NCBI GenBank assembly: GCA_963717215.1
Contig: CAVQVS010000009.1
Span: 186,001-250,000, forward strand
Direction: 5' to 3'
Source of the DNA: Roseiarcus sp963717215
GTDB taxonomy: Bacteria; Pseudomonadota; Alphaproteobacteria; Rhizobiales; Beijerinckiaceae
Length of the DNA: 64,000 nt
The first letter of the stretch is position 1; each line of letters starts with the position of its first letter. The translations under genes and the position numbers were made by a program. Under the pieces are notes generated by a model that saw only the letters and a list, made by a program, of their open reading frames with translations, did not search any database and had not been told where the DNA came from. Below, in pieces: positions 43,068 through 53,165 of the stretch.

Positions 43068-45929
43068 ATGAAAGTCGTGATCGTCGAGTCGCCGGCCAAG
43101 GCGAAGACCATCAACAAATATCTGGGCAAAGACTACGAAGTCTACGCCTCGTTCGGCCACGTGCGAGATCTGACGGCGAAGGACGGCTCGGTCGATCCTG
43201 ACGATGATTTCGCCATGCGCTGGGAAGTCGACGCCAAGTCCGCCAAGCGGATGAGCGACATCGGCGGCGCGGTCAAGAACGCCGACCGGGTGATCCTGGC
43301 GACCGATCCGGACCGGGAAGGCGAGGCCATCTCCTGGCACATCCATGAAATCCTGAAGGGCAAAAAGCTGCTCAAGGACAAGCGCGTCGATCGCGTGGTG
43401 TTCAACGCGGTGACGAAGGACGCCGTCCAGGAGGCGATGCGCAATCCGCGCGAGATCGACGAGGCGCTCGTCGACGCCTACCGGGCGCGCCGCGCGCTCG
43501 ACTATCTCGTCGGCTTCAACCTGTCGCCGGTCCTGTGGCGCAAACTGCCGGGCGCGCGCTCGGCGGGCAGGGTGCAGTCGGTCGCCTTGCGCATTGTCTG
43601 CGACCGCGAGCTCGAGATCGAAAAGTTCGTTGCGCGCGAATATTGGTCGATCATCGCCCATCTGCAGACCGAAGCGAAGGCGCCTTTCACCGCCCGGCTG
43701 GTCGGCGCCGACGGCAAGAAGATCAACCGGCTCGACATCGGCTCGGGCGCTGAGGCTGAAGCGTTCAAGACTGCGCTTGAGCAAGCGCTCTTCTCGGTCA
43801 CCGCAATTGAATCGAAGCCGGTCAAGCGCCACCCCTATGCGCCTTTCACCACTTCGACCCTGCAGCAGGAAGCGTCGCGAAAGCTCGGCCTTGCGCCTGC
43901 GCGCACCATGCAGATCGCACAGCGCCTCTACGAGGGCGTCGATGTTGGTGACGGGGCGGCCGGCCTGATCACTTATATGCGCACTGACGGCGTCGATCTC
44001 GCGCCCGAAGCGGTCGCGTCTGCGCGGCGCGTCATCGCCAAGGACTTCGGCGACAACTACGTGCCGTCGGCGCCCCGCAAATACACGGCCAAGGCCAAGA
44101 ACGCGCAAGAGGCGCATGAAGCGATCCGTCCGACGGACATGACGAAGCGTCCCCGCGACGTCGCGCGTCATCTCGAGCCCGAGCAGGCGAAGCTCTACGA
44201 ACTCATCTGGACCCGCACGATCGCTTGCCAGATGGAGAGCGCGGAACTCGAGCGCACGACGGTCGACATTCTGGCCGACGCCGGCGCGCGGAAGCTCGAA
44301 TTTCGCGCCACCGGCCAAGTGGTGCGCTTTCCCGGTTTCCTCGCTCTCTACCAGGAAGGCCGGGACGACGAGGAAGACGAAGAATCGAGCCGCCTGCCCG
44401 CCATGCGCCAAGGCGAAAAGCTTGCCAAGGAGCAGATCGAGGCGAGCCAGCACTTTACAGAGCCGCCGCCCCGCTACACCGAGGCGACGCTGGTCAAGCG
44501 GATGGAGGAACTCGGCATCGGTCGTCCCTCCACTTACGCCTCGACCATCGCGGTGCTCAAGGATCGCGACTACGTGCGGATCGAGAAGAAGCGCCTGTTC
44601 CCGGAGGACAAGGGCCGGATCGTGACGGCCTTCCTCGAGTCGTTTTTCGCCAAATACGTCGGCTATGATTTCACCGCCGATCTTGAAGAGAAGCTGGACA
44701 AGGTCTCGAACAGCGAGATCGACTGGAAGTCGCTCCTGCGCGACTTCTGGACCGATTTCTCTGGCGCCATCGTCGGCATCAAGGATCTCGGCACGCGGCA
44801 GGTGCTCGATTCCTTAAACGAGCTTCTGGGCCCGCACATTTTTCCCTCTCGCGGCGAGGGGGTCGACCCACGCCTCTGCCCGCTCTGCAACGAAGGCCAA
44901 TTGTCGCTCAAGCTCGGCAAATTCGGCGCCTTCGTCGGCTGCTCGCGCTATCCCGAATGCAAATACTCGCGGGTTCTCGCGCCGTCGGGCGCGGAGGCCT
45001 CCGAGGGCGACCGGCCGGGCGTGCGCGTGCTTGGGCAGGACCCGTCGACCGGCGAAGAGATCACTTTGCGCAACGGGCGCTTTGGTGAATACATCCAGCA
45101 GGGCGAGGGCGAAAAGCCCAAGCGATCGTCGCTGCCGAAGGGCTTGAGCGCCGACGACGTGACGCTCGAAAAGGCGCTCAAGCTGCTTGCCTTGCCCCGG
45201 GAAGTGGCGCGCCATCCGACGAGCGGCGAGGCGATCCTCGCCGGCATTGGCCGTTACGGATCCTATGTGCAGCACGGCAAGACCTACGCCAATCTCGGCC
45301 GGGACGACGACGTGCTGGAGATCGGCGGCAACCGGGCGATCGATCTCATCGTCGCCAAGGAGAGCGGCGCTGGCGGCTCACGCTTTGGCGCTGGCGCGGG
45401 GCGCGAACTTGGCGAGCATCCGGAGGGGGGCAAGGTCAGCGTGAAGGCCGGCCGCTTCGGCTCCTATGTCAATCACGGCAAGATCAACGCCACCATCCAG
45501 AAGGGAATCGACCCGGCCAGCCTCACCCTCGAAGAGGCGATCGAACTGCTCAAAGCGAAGGCCGCGGGCGGCGGCGTGATCGGGCGCCTGGTTGGCGAAC
45601 ATCCGGACGGCGGGCCGGTCACCGTGCGCGACGGGCGCTACGGCGCTTATGTCAACTGGGGCAAGGTCAACGCGACGATTTCAAAGGGAACGGCGCCGGA
45701 CACGATTACGCTCTCCGACGCTTTGGAGCTGATCGCCGAGCGCGAGGGCAAGCCCGTGGCTCGTCCGCGCAAGCCCGCGAAGAAGGCGCCGACAAGGGGC
45801 AAGGCGCCTTCGGCCAAGACCGCCGAGAGCCCGGGCGCCAGGGCCAAACCCGCGAGCGGGAAGAAAGCGGCGGCCAAAAAGACGCCGTCCGCCAAGCCGA
45901 AGTCCGCTGCGTCAGGCAAGCTCGGATAA
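43068..45929 (+). CDS. topA: DNA topoisomerase I TopA
   Basis: A 953-residue type IA topoisomerase that relaxes negative supercoils. The Toprim domain begins KVVIVESPAKAKTINKYLG and has the metal motif ATDPDREGEAISWH (about residues 78-91). The nucleophile Tyr303 is in LITYMRTDGVDL; GRPSTYAST follows. One C4 zinc ribbon (CPLCNEGQ...CSRYPEC, from about residue 604) precedes three C-terminal repeats, recognisable by GRFGEYIQ, GRYGSYVQ, GRFGSYVNHGKINATI and GRYGAYVNWGKVNATI, the alphaproteobacterial tail, and then a Lys/Ala-rich end of about 60 residues. dprA, its usual upstream neighbour, is missing; an antitoxin-like gene stands there. RNase R lies downstream after two other genes. Confidence 0.96.
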   Translation: MKVVIVESPAKAKTINKYLGKDYEVYASFGHVRDLTAKDGSVDPDDDFAMRWEVDAKSAKRMSDIGGAVKNADRVILATDPDREGEAISWHIHEILKGKKLLKDKRVDRVVFNAVTKDAVQEAMRNPREIDEALVDAYRARRALDYLVGFNLSPVLWRKLPGARSAGRVQSVALRIVCDRELEIEKFVAREYWSIIAHLQTEAKAPFTARLVGADGKKINRLDIGSGAEAEAFKTALEQALFSVTAIESKPVKRHPYAPFTTSTLQQEASRKLGLAPARTMQIAQRLYEGVDVGDGAAGLITYMRTDGVDLAPEAVASARRVIAKDFGDNYVPSAPRKYTAKAKNAQEAHEAIRPTDMTKRPRDVARHLEPEQAKLYELIWTRTIACQMESAELERTTVDILADAGARKLEFRATGQVVRFPGFLALYQEGRDDEEDEESSRLPAMRQGEKLAKEQIEASQHFTEPPPRYTEATLVKRMEELGIGRPSTYASTIAVLKDRDYVRIEKKRLFPEDKGRIVTAFLESFFAKYVGYDFTADLEEKLDKVSNSEIDWKSLLRDFWTDFSGAIVGIKDLGTRQVLDSLNELLGPHIFPSRGEGVDPRLCPLCNEGQLSLKLGKFGAFVGCSRYPECKYSRVLAPSGAEASEGDRPGVRVLGQDPSTGEEITLRNGRFGEYIQQGEGEKPKRSSLPKGLSADDVTLEKALKLLALPREVARHPTSGEAILAGIGRYGSYVQHGKTYANLGRDDDVLEIGGNRAIDLIVAKESGAGGSRFGAGAGRELGEHPEGGKVSVKAGRFGSYVNHGKINATIQKGIDPASLTLEEAIELLKAKAAGGGVIGRLVGEHPDGGPVTVRDGRYGAYVNWGKVNATISKGTAPDTITLSDALELIAEREGKPVARPRKPAKKAPTRGKAPSAKTAESPGARAKPASGKKAAAKKTPSAKPKSAASGKLG

Positions 45930-45950
45930 TCTCCGCGTCCGACCTGCCCC

Positions 45951-46337
45951 TTACGCCGGCTTGCGGCACACGGCCTCGACGTTGTTGCCGTCAGGATCGA
46001 GGACGAAAGCCGCGTAGTGGTCCGAATGGTAGTGAGGTCTTAACCCCGGCCCGCCATTGTCCCGTCCGCCGGCGGCCAAGGCGGCTTGGTAGAACGAATC
46101 GACATCGGCGCGTGTGCGAGCGGTAAAGGCGACATGCGTCCCCCCTTTGGGCTTAGCGCCTCCGCCGATCCAGAAGAACGCCTTGTTATCTTTGCCGAAT
46201 CCGGCGTGAGCCTCGGCGCCGGTCTGGTCCGCCGTCACTTCCATCACTACGCCGATGCCGAGCGGCTTGAGGGCGTCGACGTAGAAGGTCTTCGACCGCT
46301 CCATATTCGAGACGGCAAAGCCGATATGGTCAATCAT
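45951..46337 (-). CDS. VOC-family (glyoxalase-like) protein
   Basis: A 128-residue protein of the vicinal-oxygen-chelate fold: MIDHIGFAVSNMERSKTFYVDAL, AFFWIGGG, GTHVAFTARTRADVDSFYQAAL and AFVLDPDGNNVEAVCRK. The metal-ligand His (DHIGF) and Glu (NNVEAV) are present. Family members include glyoxalases, fosfomycin-resistance proteins and dioxygenases; this type is usually described only as VOC. It is convergent with topA, ending 21 bases from it, and divergent from the next methyltransferase. Confidence 0.88.
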   Translation of the reverse strand: MIDHIGFAVSNMERSKTFYVDALKPLGIGVVMEVTADQTGAEAHAGFGKDNKAFFWIGGGAKPKGGTHVAFTARTRADVDSFYQAALAAGGRDNGGPGLRPHYHSDHYAAFVLDPDGNNVEAVCRKPA

Positions 46338-46471
46338 GAGGCGACCCCGTACAAGCCCCAGGCCCTTGGCGAGATGAATCGCCGCCGCGCGGCACAGATT
46401 CATGCTATAATGCGTTGAGCCAGGCTGGGCGAGGGGCGAGCGGGCGCGAGCCTGTCGGGAGGGGCCCGACA

Positions 46472-47143
46472 ATGAATCCGATCAACGCGACGCAAGCCTA
46501 CGCCGGGCATACGGCGGAAGCGGCCTATAGCCGCTGGGCGCCGATCTACGACCTGATCTTCGATCTGCCCTTCCATCCTGGCCGGGCGGCGGCCGCGCGC
46601 GCGGCCGCTCAAGCGGCGGGGCCGGGCGGCGAGATCCTGGTCGTCGGCGTCGGCACCGGGCTCGAACTGCCGCTTCTGCCGGGCAATGTGCTGGTGACGG
46701 GCATCGACATCTCGGCGCCGATGCTGCGCGCGGCGCGCACGCGGGTCGATCGAAAAGGGCTGGCGCAGGTCAAGGGGCTCCATGTGATGGACGCCGCTGC
46801 GCTCGAATTTCCCGACGCGGCGTTTGACGTCGCGCTCGCGCCTTATGTGATGAGCGTCGTTCCCAGTCCGGACCGGGTGCTGGCCGAGGCCTGGCGGGTG
46901 CTTCGGCCGGGCGGGAGCCTGATCGTCATGAATCACTTCGCGGCCTCCGGGGGGCTGCGCGCCGGCGTCGAGCGGCGGATGGAGACGGCCGCCGCCTGGC
47001 TCGGCTGGCATCCGAACTTCCCCTATTCCGCTGTCGGAAACTGGATCGCGTCTCGTCCCGACGCGCGCATTGTCGAGCGCAGCGAGCTTGCGCCGATGAA
47101 ATTGTTCACGCTGCTCAGGATCGAGAAGGCGCGCGGCGGCTGA
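46472..47143 (+). CDS. Class I SAM-dependent methyltransferase (PmtA-like)
   Basis: A 223-residue methyltransferase. The start at 46472 has a GGGAGGGG ribosome site. AYSRWAPIYDLIFDLPFHPGR at the N-terminus, ILVVGVGTGLELPLLP (SAM motif I), VTGIDISAPMLRAAR (motif II) and LAPYVMSVVPSPDRVLAE are typical of the phosphatidylethanolamine/dimethyl-PE N-methyltransferase PmtA group, which makes phosphatidylcholine in rhizobial-type bacteria. UbiE-like relatives share motifs, so the lipid substrate is a probable rather than proven reading. It stands between a VOC gene and rnr. Confidence 0.8.
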   Translation: MNPINATQAYAGHTAEAAYSRWAPIYDLIFDLPFHPGRAAAARAAAQAAGPGGEILVVGVGTGLELPLLPGNVLVTGIDISAPMLRAARTRVDRKGLAQVKGLHVMDAAALEFPDAAFDVALAPYVMSVVPSPDRVLAEAWRVLRPGGSLIVMNHFAASGGLRAGVERRMETAAAWLGWHPNFPYSAVGNWIASRPDARIVERSELAPMKLFTLLRIEKARGG

Positions 47144-47231
47144 AGCCCCGGCGCGCGGCGACCCGGCTTGTTTCCTCGGACCATCGAACTTACCTTGCGC
47201 GTGTGGCGCGACTTCTTGCGCCCCTTTAGAA

Positions 47232-49564
47232 ATGGAACCTTTGCAAAATCAAAACATACGTCGGCGCTCGGAAAGCGCCGTTCACCGCGCTGTGGAGGCG
47301 AGAGCCGCTGCGTTGCCGACGCGCGAGGAAGTGATCGCCTACATTGGCGGCGCGCCCGCGCCCAATGGCGAGCGTGCGCCCGCCCGAGTCACCAAGCGCG
47401 ACATCGCCCGCGCCTTCGGCGTGAAGGGCGACGCGAAAGCGGGATTGAAGCTCCTGATCAGGGATCTGCAGGCGGAAGGCGCTGTTGCGCACGGCCGCAA
47501 GGCGCTGACGGCTGAAGGCCGGCTGCCGTCCCTTGTCGTCGCCGACATCGCCGAGAAAGACCGATATGGCGAACTGATTGCGAAACCCGTCGAATGGACC
47601 GGCGATGAGCCCGCGCCGCGCATTCTGGTGCATCGTCCCCGCGCGAAACGCGACCGGACGCCGCAGCCGGGCGTAGGAGCGCGGGTTCTGATGCGGGTCG
47701 AGTTCGACCCCGGCGCCGGGCCTCCAAGGCGCCCGCCTATTCCGGTCGGGTGGTCAAGATCCTCGACAAGATGAAGGCTCGAACCTTCGCCGTCTACCGC
47801 ACCGCGGCGGACGGATCGGGTCGTGCGGCACCGGTCGACAAGAAGGCTGCAGGCCGTGAATTTCTGGTGCCTGCCGGCATGGCCGGCGAAGCCGAGGACG
47901 GCGACCTTGTCGCCATTGAACCCTTGCGCGAGGGCCGCCTGGGGTTGCCGCCCGCGCGCGTCGTCGAGACCATCGGTTCGGTGAAGTCCGAGCGCGCGGT
48001 CAGCCTTATCGCGCTCGAGACGCATCATATCCCGCATGTCTTTTCGCCCGCAACTCTGAAAGAAGCGGAAGAAGCACGTCCCGTTCGATTGAGCGCGCCG
48101 CGCGAGGATTGGCGCGCGTTGCCGCTCGTCACGATCGATCCGCCGGACGCTAAGGATCACGACGACGCCGTCCACGCCGAGCTCGATCCCAATCCCGACA
48201 ACTCGGGCGGGTACATCGTCACTGTCGCCATCGCCGACGTCGCCGCTTACGTTCAGCCCGGCATGGCGATGGATCGGGAGGCCCTCGAGCGCGGCAATTC
48301 GGTCTATTTCCCCGACCGGGTCGTGCCGATGCTGCCGGAGCGCATCTCAAACGATCTCTGCTCGCTGCGCCCGCGCGAGGATCGGCCTGCGCTCGCCTTG
48401 CGTATGGTCATTGGCGCCGACGGTCGCAAGCGTTCGCATAAGTTTCACCGCATCATGATGCGGTCCGCAGCTAAGCTCTCTTACGAGCAGGCGCAGGCGG
48501 CGATCGACGGTCGACCGGACGAGACGACAGAGCGGCTGCTGGACGCCGTGCTCAAGCCGCTCTACGCCGCGCATTCGGTGGTCAAAATCGAGCGCGCGCA
48601 ACGCAATCCGCTGGATCTCGATCTGCCGGAGCGCAAGCTTGTTCTCGATCCCGAGGGACGGCTGAAGGACGTGCGGTGGCCCGAGCGGCTCGAAGCGCAC
48701 CGGCTGATCGAAGAGTTCATGATCCTCGCCAATGTCGCCGCCGCCGAGTCGCTCGAAGCCGCGCATTCGCCCCTCCTCTATCGCGCCCATGATGCGCCGA
48801 GCGCCGAGAAGCTCGACGATCTGATCGAGTTCCTCCGCACCATTGGCGTCAAGCTGGCGAAGGGCGAGCGCGTGCGCCCATCGCATTTCAACGGCATCCT
48901 GAGCCGCGTCCGTGGCCAAGGCGTCGAGGCTTTGGTCAACGAGGTTGTTCTGCGCGCCCAGGCGCAGGCCGAGTACAGCCACGAGAACTATGGCCATTTC
49001 GGCCTCAACCTGCGCCGCTACGCGCATTTCACTTCACCGATCCGCCGCTACGCCGATCTTATTGTCCATCGCGCTCTGATCCGAGCGCTGAACCTGGGCG
49101 CGGGTGGCCTCAACGAGATGCGTTCGGGAGAATTGGCGCAGATCGCCGAGCACATCTCGGGCGCCGAACGGCGGGCGATGGCGGCGGAACGGGAAACCGT
49201 CGACCGTGTCGTCGCCGCCCATCTGGCGGATCGCGTCGGCGCGCTCTTCACGGGCCGCATCGCAGGCGTCACGCGGGTGGGTCTGTTCGTGAAACTGAAC
49301 GAAACCGGGGCTGACGGGTTTATCCCTGCCGGGACTTTGGGTGAAGATTATTTCCGCTTCGAGGAGGCGAACCGAGCGCTCGTCGGGACGCGAACCAAGG
49401 AAATGTTCCGGCTTGGCGGCGCGGTCAATGTCCGCCTTGTCGAGGCCGCGCCATTCGCCGGGGCGCTGAGGTTCGAGATCGTTCGTCCGGGGTCCGAGGG
49501 GCGTGTGAGAGGTGCAAGGGCGTCCGCGTCGCGTAAGTCAGTTTACAAGGGCAAACGTCGATGA
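47232..49564 (+). pseudogene. rnr: Ribonuclease R, frameshifted
   Basis: A 3'-5' exoribonuclease that degrades structured RNA. The first part (to about 47720) holds the N-terminal winged-helix LPTREEVIAYIGG and cold-shock segments; the second has the RNB catalytic motif TIDPPDAKDHDDAV with its clustered Asp residues, the region ending HFTSPIRRYADLIVHRAL and a C-terminal S1 domain (TGRIAGVTRVGLFVKLNE). The frame changes around 47716-47725: one base appears missing in the C-run of CCGGGCCTCC, and corrected text reads into YSGRVVKILDKMKART. Length is about 777 residues when joined. Because RNase R is widely conserved, a base-calling error is likelier than true loss. The stop overlaps the next start by ATGA. 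Confidence 0.9.
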
Positions 49565-49984
49565 ACGACATGTCCCGCATTTGGCGCATTCCGACGCCCC
49601 CGCCCGATCGCTCGCTGTACGAAGCGATGGCGCGCGGCTTCATGGGCCGGTGTCCGTCCTGCGGGCGGGGCCGCCTGTTTCGCTCCTATCTCAAGGTCGT
49701 CAACACCTGTGATATCTGCGGCGAAGATCTCACCGGACATCGTGCGGACGACGCGCCGGCCTATGTGACGCTCTTGATCGTCGCCCACGTCGTCGGCGCC
49801 GGCATCCTGCATGTCGGATGAAATCTGGCCGCATTCGTCGATGTTTTGGGTCGCCATGTTCTGGCTGGCGGTGACGGCGATTGCTTCTCTCATCATCTTG
49901 CCTCGGGCAAAGGGCGCGATTGTCGGTCAGCAATGGGCGCTCGGCATGCATGGATTCGGGACCCATATCGGCACCAAAACGTGA
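49561..49984 (+). pseudogene. DUF983 small membrane protein, frameshifted
   Basis: The N-terminus has the zinc-ribbon GRCPSCGRGRLF and TCDICGEDLTGHRADDAPAY of DUF983, followed by LLIVAHVVGAGILHV, the first membrane segment. One extra base near 49812-49818 diverts the frame; in the shifted frame it continues DEIWPHSSMFWVAMFWLAVTAI and ASLIILPRAKGAIVGQQWA, the second segment and tail. Corrected length is about 140 residues. DUF983 follows rnr in many Alphaproteobacteria. The start overlaps rnr and the stop overlaps the NUDIX gene (GTGA). Confidence 0.83.
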
Positions 49985-50692
49985 CCGACTCCGCTCCGCG
50001 GGAACGCGCCCTGCGCCCGCGCGATGCGGCGACGCTCATTCTGGTCGACGGCTCGGAGCGCGGAGCAGCGCGCGTGCTGATGGGCAAGCGGCACGCCGGT
50101 CACCGTTTTATGCCGGGCAAGTTCGTCTTTCCCGGCGGTCGCGTCGAGCCCGAGGACCGGCGGATGGTCGCGGCAGGGGCGCTCGACGCCCATGTCGAGG
50201 AGAAGCTGAACGCGCGCGTGCCGCGGCCCTCGCCGGGCTTCGCACGCGCTCTAGCGCTTGCTGCAATCCGTGAAACTTTCGAAGAGACGGGTCTCGCCAT
50301 CGGCGTACTCGGCCCGAGCGCGCCAGAACAGGCCCCGCCAGGCGCCTGGACCCGCTTCGCGGCGACCGGCGTTCATCCTTCGCTCGAAGCCATCGATTTC
50401 CTGGCGCGCGCGATCACCCCGCCGGGGCGCCCGCGGCGGTTCGACGCCCGCTTTCTCCTCGTCGACGCCCGCTTCATCGCCATGCGCGTCGACGGCGCCG
50501 TTCATGCGGAAGCTGAACTGGTCGAGCTTGTCTGGACGCCGCTCGACGAGGCGCGACACCTCGACCTGCCCGCGATCACGCATCTGGCGCTCGACGACCT
50601 AGCTCAGGCGCTCGAAGGCGGCCTCGACAAAAGCCGGCCACGTCCATTCTACCGTCGAGATCAGAGGAAAACAGCTGCGCGAGCAGCTTTAG
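49981..50692 (+). pseudogene. NUDIX hydrolase, frameshifted near the 3' end
   Basis: A NUDIX pyrophosphohydrolase starting at a GTG that overlaps the DUF983 stop. The first domain text is RPRDAATLILVDGSERGAARVL, KFVFPGGRVEPEDRRM; the Nudix helix reads ALAAIRETFEETGLAIG, with the REtfEEtG core. Near 50652 the frame slips: corrected reading gives PFY-x-VEIRGKQLREQL and stops at 50690-50692, a normal end, whereas the uncorrected frame would run on across the next gene. Length about 236 residues. Substrate class (nucleotide or CoA) is unknown. It is the third gene of the coupled rnr-DUF983-NUDIX chain. Confidence 0.85.
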
Positions 50693-50706
50693 ATTGGTCT
50701 GCGCAG

Positions 50707-51147
50707 TTAAGCGGCCAGCCGCACCGGGGGCAACCGCCCAGCCAGCTCCATCAGCGCGAGATGATAGGCCCTGGCTGTTCGGGCCGAGCGGTTATAACGC
50801 GACATCACCACATCGAGCAGCTCGATCATGATCTCGCCGTCGACCTCCGCGAGATGATCGAGCGTGAGATCGCAAGGCTCGAGCGCGCCGACCAGCGTCT
50901 CGCGCAAGTCTTCGAAGTCCTCCATGTCGCCGGCGATGAGTGCGCGCCAGACGCGTGCGTGCAGGCGAGTGAGGGCCCGCGCCAGCTCACGATCTTCTAT
51001 CAGCCTGTAATAGGCGGCGATCAGCCGGTCGAAGATCACGGGCTCGGACCATTGTTTGAGGCCTGAGAGGCCCTCGGATAGGTCTGCCAACAACATGGGC
51101 GAGCCTCCGGCGACTGATTTCGCGTCGCGAATCAGCAGGTTAGCCAT
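50707..51147 (-). CDS. Helical hypothetical protein
   Basis: A 146-residue, largely alpha-helical and acidic protein starting MANLLIRDAKSVAGGSPMLL. Segments such as PVIFDRLIAAYYRLIEDREL, FEDLRETLVGALEPCDL and GEIMIELLDVVMSRYNRSARTA look like amphipathic helices. I do not recognise the family. It is convergent with the NUDIX gene, ending 15 bases from it, and divergent from nothing, with a class II aldolase gene upstream on the same strand 132 bases away. Confidence 0.6.
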   Translation of the reverse strand: MANLLIRDAKSVAGGSPMLLADLSEGLSGLKQWSEPVIFDRLIAAYYRLIEDRELARALTRLHARVWRALIAGDMEDFEDLRETLVGALEPCDLTLDHLAEVDGEIMIELLDVVMSRYNRSARTARAYHLALMELAGRLPPVRLAA

Positions 51148-51279
51148 CGCAACACCTAAGAGACAGTGATCCGTGATGGTTAATGCAGAGTAAATTGCCG
51201 GCGGCGGCTTATCCACAGGTTTTTTGTAACGAATCCGCATTCCGACTTGACGCGGCGGAATTGTCAAAATGCGTTTGCG

Positions 51280-51995
51280 CTAGCGGCGAGCCTTACGTTT
51301 CGGCGCCGCTTTTATTCGCTTCGTCACCTTTGCTGGGGGCGTGTCCTGCAGCCCGTAGGTCGAGAAGCCGCGCGCCGTTTCGGCGATCTGCTCATCGGAC
51401 AGAATGACGGGATTGCCGAGCGCGAGCGAAAGATAATATTGCTTCGCGATCGTCTCGAGTTCGACCGCGAGCCACATGGCTTTATCCAAATTGGCGCCGA
51501 GCGCGATCATGCCGTGATTGGCGAGGAGGCAGCCGTTCCGCCCCTCGAGCGCTGTGAAGCGCAAAGTCCGACAGCTCTTTCGTTCCATAGCGCGCGTAGC
51601 CGGCGCATCGGACGTCGGTCCCGCCGAAGGCGGCGATCATATAGTGGCAAGCCGGTATTTCCTTGCGGGCTATCGCGAGCACGGTCGCGTAAGTCGAGTG
51701 CGTATGCACGATCGCGCCGACATCCGGCCGCGCCTTTGTGATGTCGAAATGAAACCGCCATTCCGTCGAAGGTTTCAGCGGCCCAGCTCCAGGCCCCGTA
51801 CTCGCCGTCGAGCGGCATGGCTGCGATCGACTCAGGCGTCATCGCGTCATAGGGCGTCGCGGACGGGGTAATGAGCAGCACGTCCTTGTAGCGGGCGGAG
51901 ATATTGCCGGACGTGCCTTGATTGAGGCCCGCCGCGTTCATCCAACGGGCCTTGGCCACGATATTCGCGCGCAACGCCCTTTCGTCCCTGGTCAT
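51280..51995 (-). pseudogene. Class II aldolase (L-fuculose-phosphate-aldolase-like), two frameshifts
   Basis: A zinc aldolase that splits a sugar phosphate into dihydroxyacetone phosphate and an aldehyde, or a related epimerase. The N-terminus has GLNQGTSGNISARY (phosphate loop); the zinc motif is HTHSTYATVLA; the last part has NGCLLANHGMIALG with the third His. Two single extra bases interrupt it, near 51780 (corrected text STEWRFHFDITKARPDVGAI leads into HTHS) and near 51563 (DFALTALEGRNG). Corrected length about 237 residues. It is divergent from the SorC regulator and starts the polyol locus. A C-terminal Arg/Lys-rich tail follows. Confidence 0.83.
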
Positions 51996-52145
51996 TGTTC
52001 CACCCTCTTACTCCGCGTGCAGACGCCGACGATCGGCTGGCCGCGTGCGGAGCGCCTTGTTATCAAGGCTCGCTCTTTGCGTCTTGACTCGCGGATTGCA
52101 TCATGAAAAAAATGTCATGCCAAGAAAAAAATATCAGGGAGCGAA
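51996..52145. promoter_or_regulatory. Divergent control region of the polyol locus
   Basis: The 150-base gap between the minus-strand class II aldolase and the plus-strand SorC gene. The right half carries ATGAAAAAAATGTCATG and a second AAAAAAAT about 20 bases on, in a context that is otherwise G+C-rich; these are candidate SorC sites or promoter elements. A CAGGGAG sits just before the SorC start and serves as ribosome site. Confidence 0.4.
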
Positions 52146-53165
52146 ATGCGAGACGTCGGATCGCCAGCGATCGACGAACGGGACCAGGAGCTCTGCGCTC
52201 GCGCGGCGTGGCTCTACCACGGCGCTGGCCTTACCCAGGGCGAAGTGGCGAGACGCCTCGGAGTTCCGAGCGTCAAAGCGCACCGCCTGATTGCGCGCGC
52301 AAACCGGCTCGGATTCATTCACGTCTCCATCGACGCGCCCAGTCGCCGCTTGCGTCCATCTCGAAAACGAACTGCAGAGAAAGTTTGGGCTCGAACAGTG
52401 CGTGGTCGCGCCTGAACTCGACGACGGCCCGCATGCCGCTGAGGTCACTAGGACTGTCCGGCGGCCGGTTTCTGCAATTGGCGATAGAGAGCGGGATGCA
52501 TCAGGTGATCGGAGTGGGTCACGGCCGCACGCTCGCGTCTTGCGTCAACCATCTTTCGCGCATGGACGTTCCTGATCTCAAGCTGGTCTCGCTTCTCGGG
52601 GGAATGACACGACGCTATGTGACCACGCCTTTCGACGTGATCCATCGTCTCGCCGAGAAAACCAACGCCGCTGCTTATGTGTTGCCGCTCCCCTTTCTGG
52701 CCAATACGCCGGAGGATCGCAAAGTTCTGCTCGAGCAGCGCGGCGTCGCGGACGTGTTCGAGCTTGGCGTGAAGTCGACGCTGCGCCTGGTCGGAATCGG
52801 CGCGATTGACGATGACGCTTCGATTCTGTCGACAGGCTTGGTCGAGAGACATGAGTTCGACGAAGCGCGCGCTCTCGGCGCGGTCGGCGAGTTGCTCGGC
52901 CATCTCTTTTCCTCGCGCGGCGACTTGATCGACAGCGGCGTTTCCGCGCGGGCTCTCTCCATGTCCGCTACCGATATTCAGCGAACGCGCGACGATCGCC
53001 GTCGCAGGAGGAAAGACCAAAATTGATGCTATCAGAGGCGTGCTTGCAAGCGGATTGCTGCACGGCCTGATCACCGACGAGAATACCGCGAGAAGTCTCG
53101 TGGACGAACCATCATCGCAAAACGTGATGAGGGAAGGAAACCAAGGAGGAAGCGATGGACGATAA
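52146..53165 (+). pseudogene. SorC/DeoR-type sugar-binding regulator (EryD-like), three frameshifts
   Basis: A SorC-family regulator. The N-terminal HTH is ARAAWLYHGAGLTQGEVARRLGV, PSVKAHRLIARANRLGFIHV. The effector domain reads LENELQRKFGLEQCVVAPELDD, then LGLSGGRFLQLAIESG, GVGHGRTLASCVNHL and a C-terminal TIAVAGGKTKIDAIRGVLASGL. Single extra bases near 52340, 52433 and 52993 separate these blocks; each correction restores the expected join. Corrected length about 339 residues. SorC regulators bind phosphorylated sugars; EryD is the classical repressor of erythritol catabolism. The stop at 53163-53165 overlaps the next gene's start. Confidence 0.82.

Noticed and set aside
42609..44453. A 614-codon minus-strand open frame over topA
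   Set aside because: Antisense to the conserved Toprim domain, with no motif of its own.
49985..51066. A longer NUDIX product of about 360 residues running to 51066
   Set aside because: The extra C-terminus is the antisense of the helical hypothetical gene; a frame slip near 50652 restores a normal stop at 50692.
52340..53000. Programmed ribosomal frameshifting in the SorC gene
   Set aside because: Three breaks in one gene without slippery heptamers or downstream structure, and similar breaks in many unrelated neighbours, speak against it.
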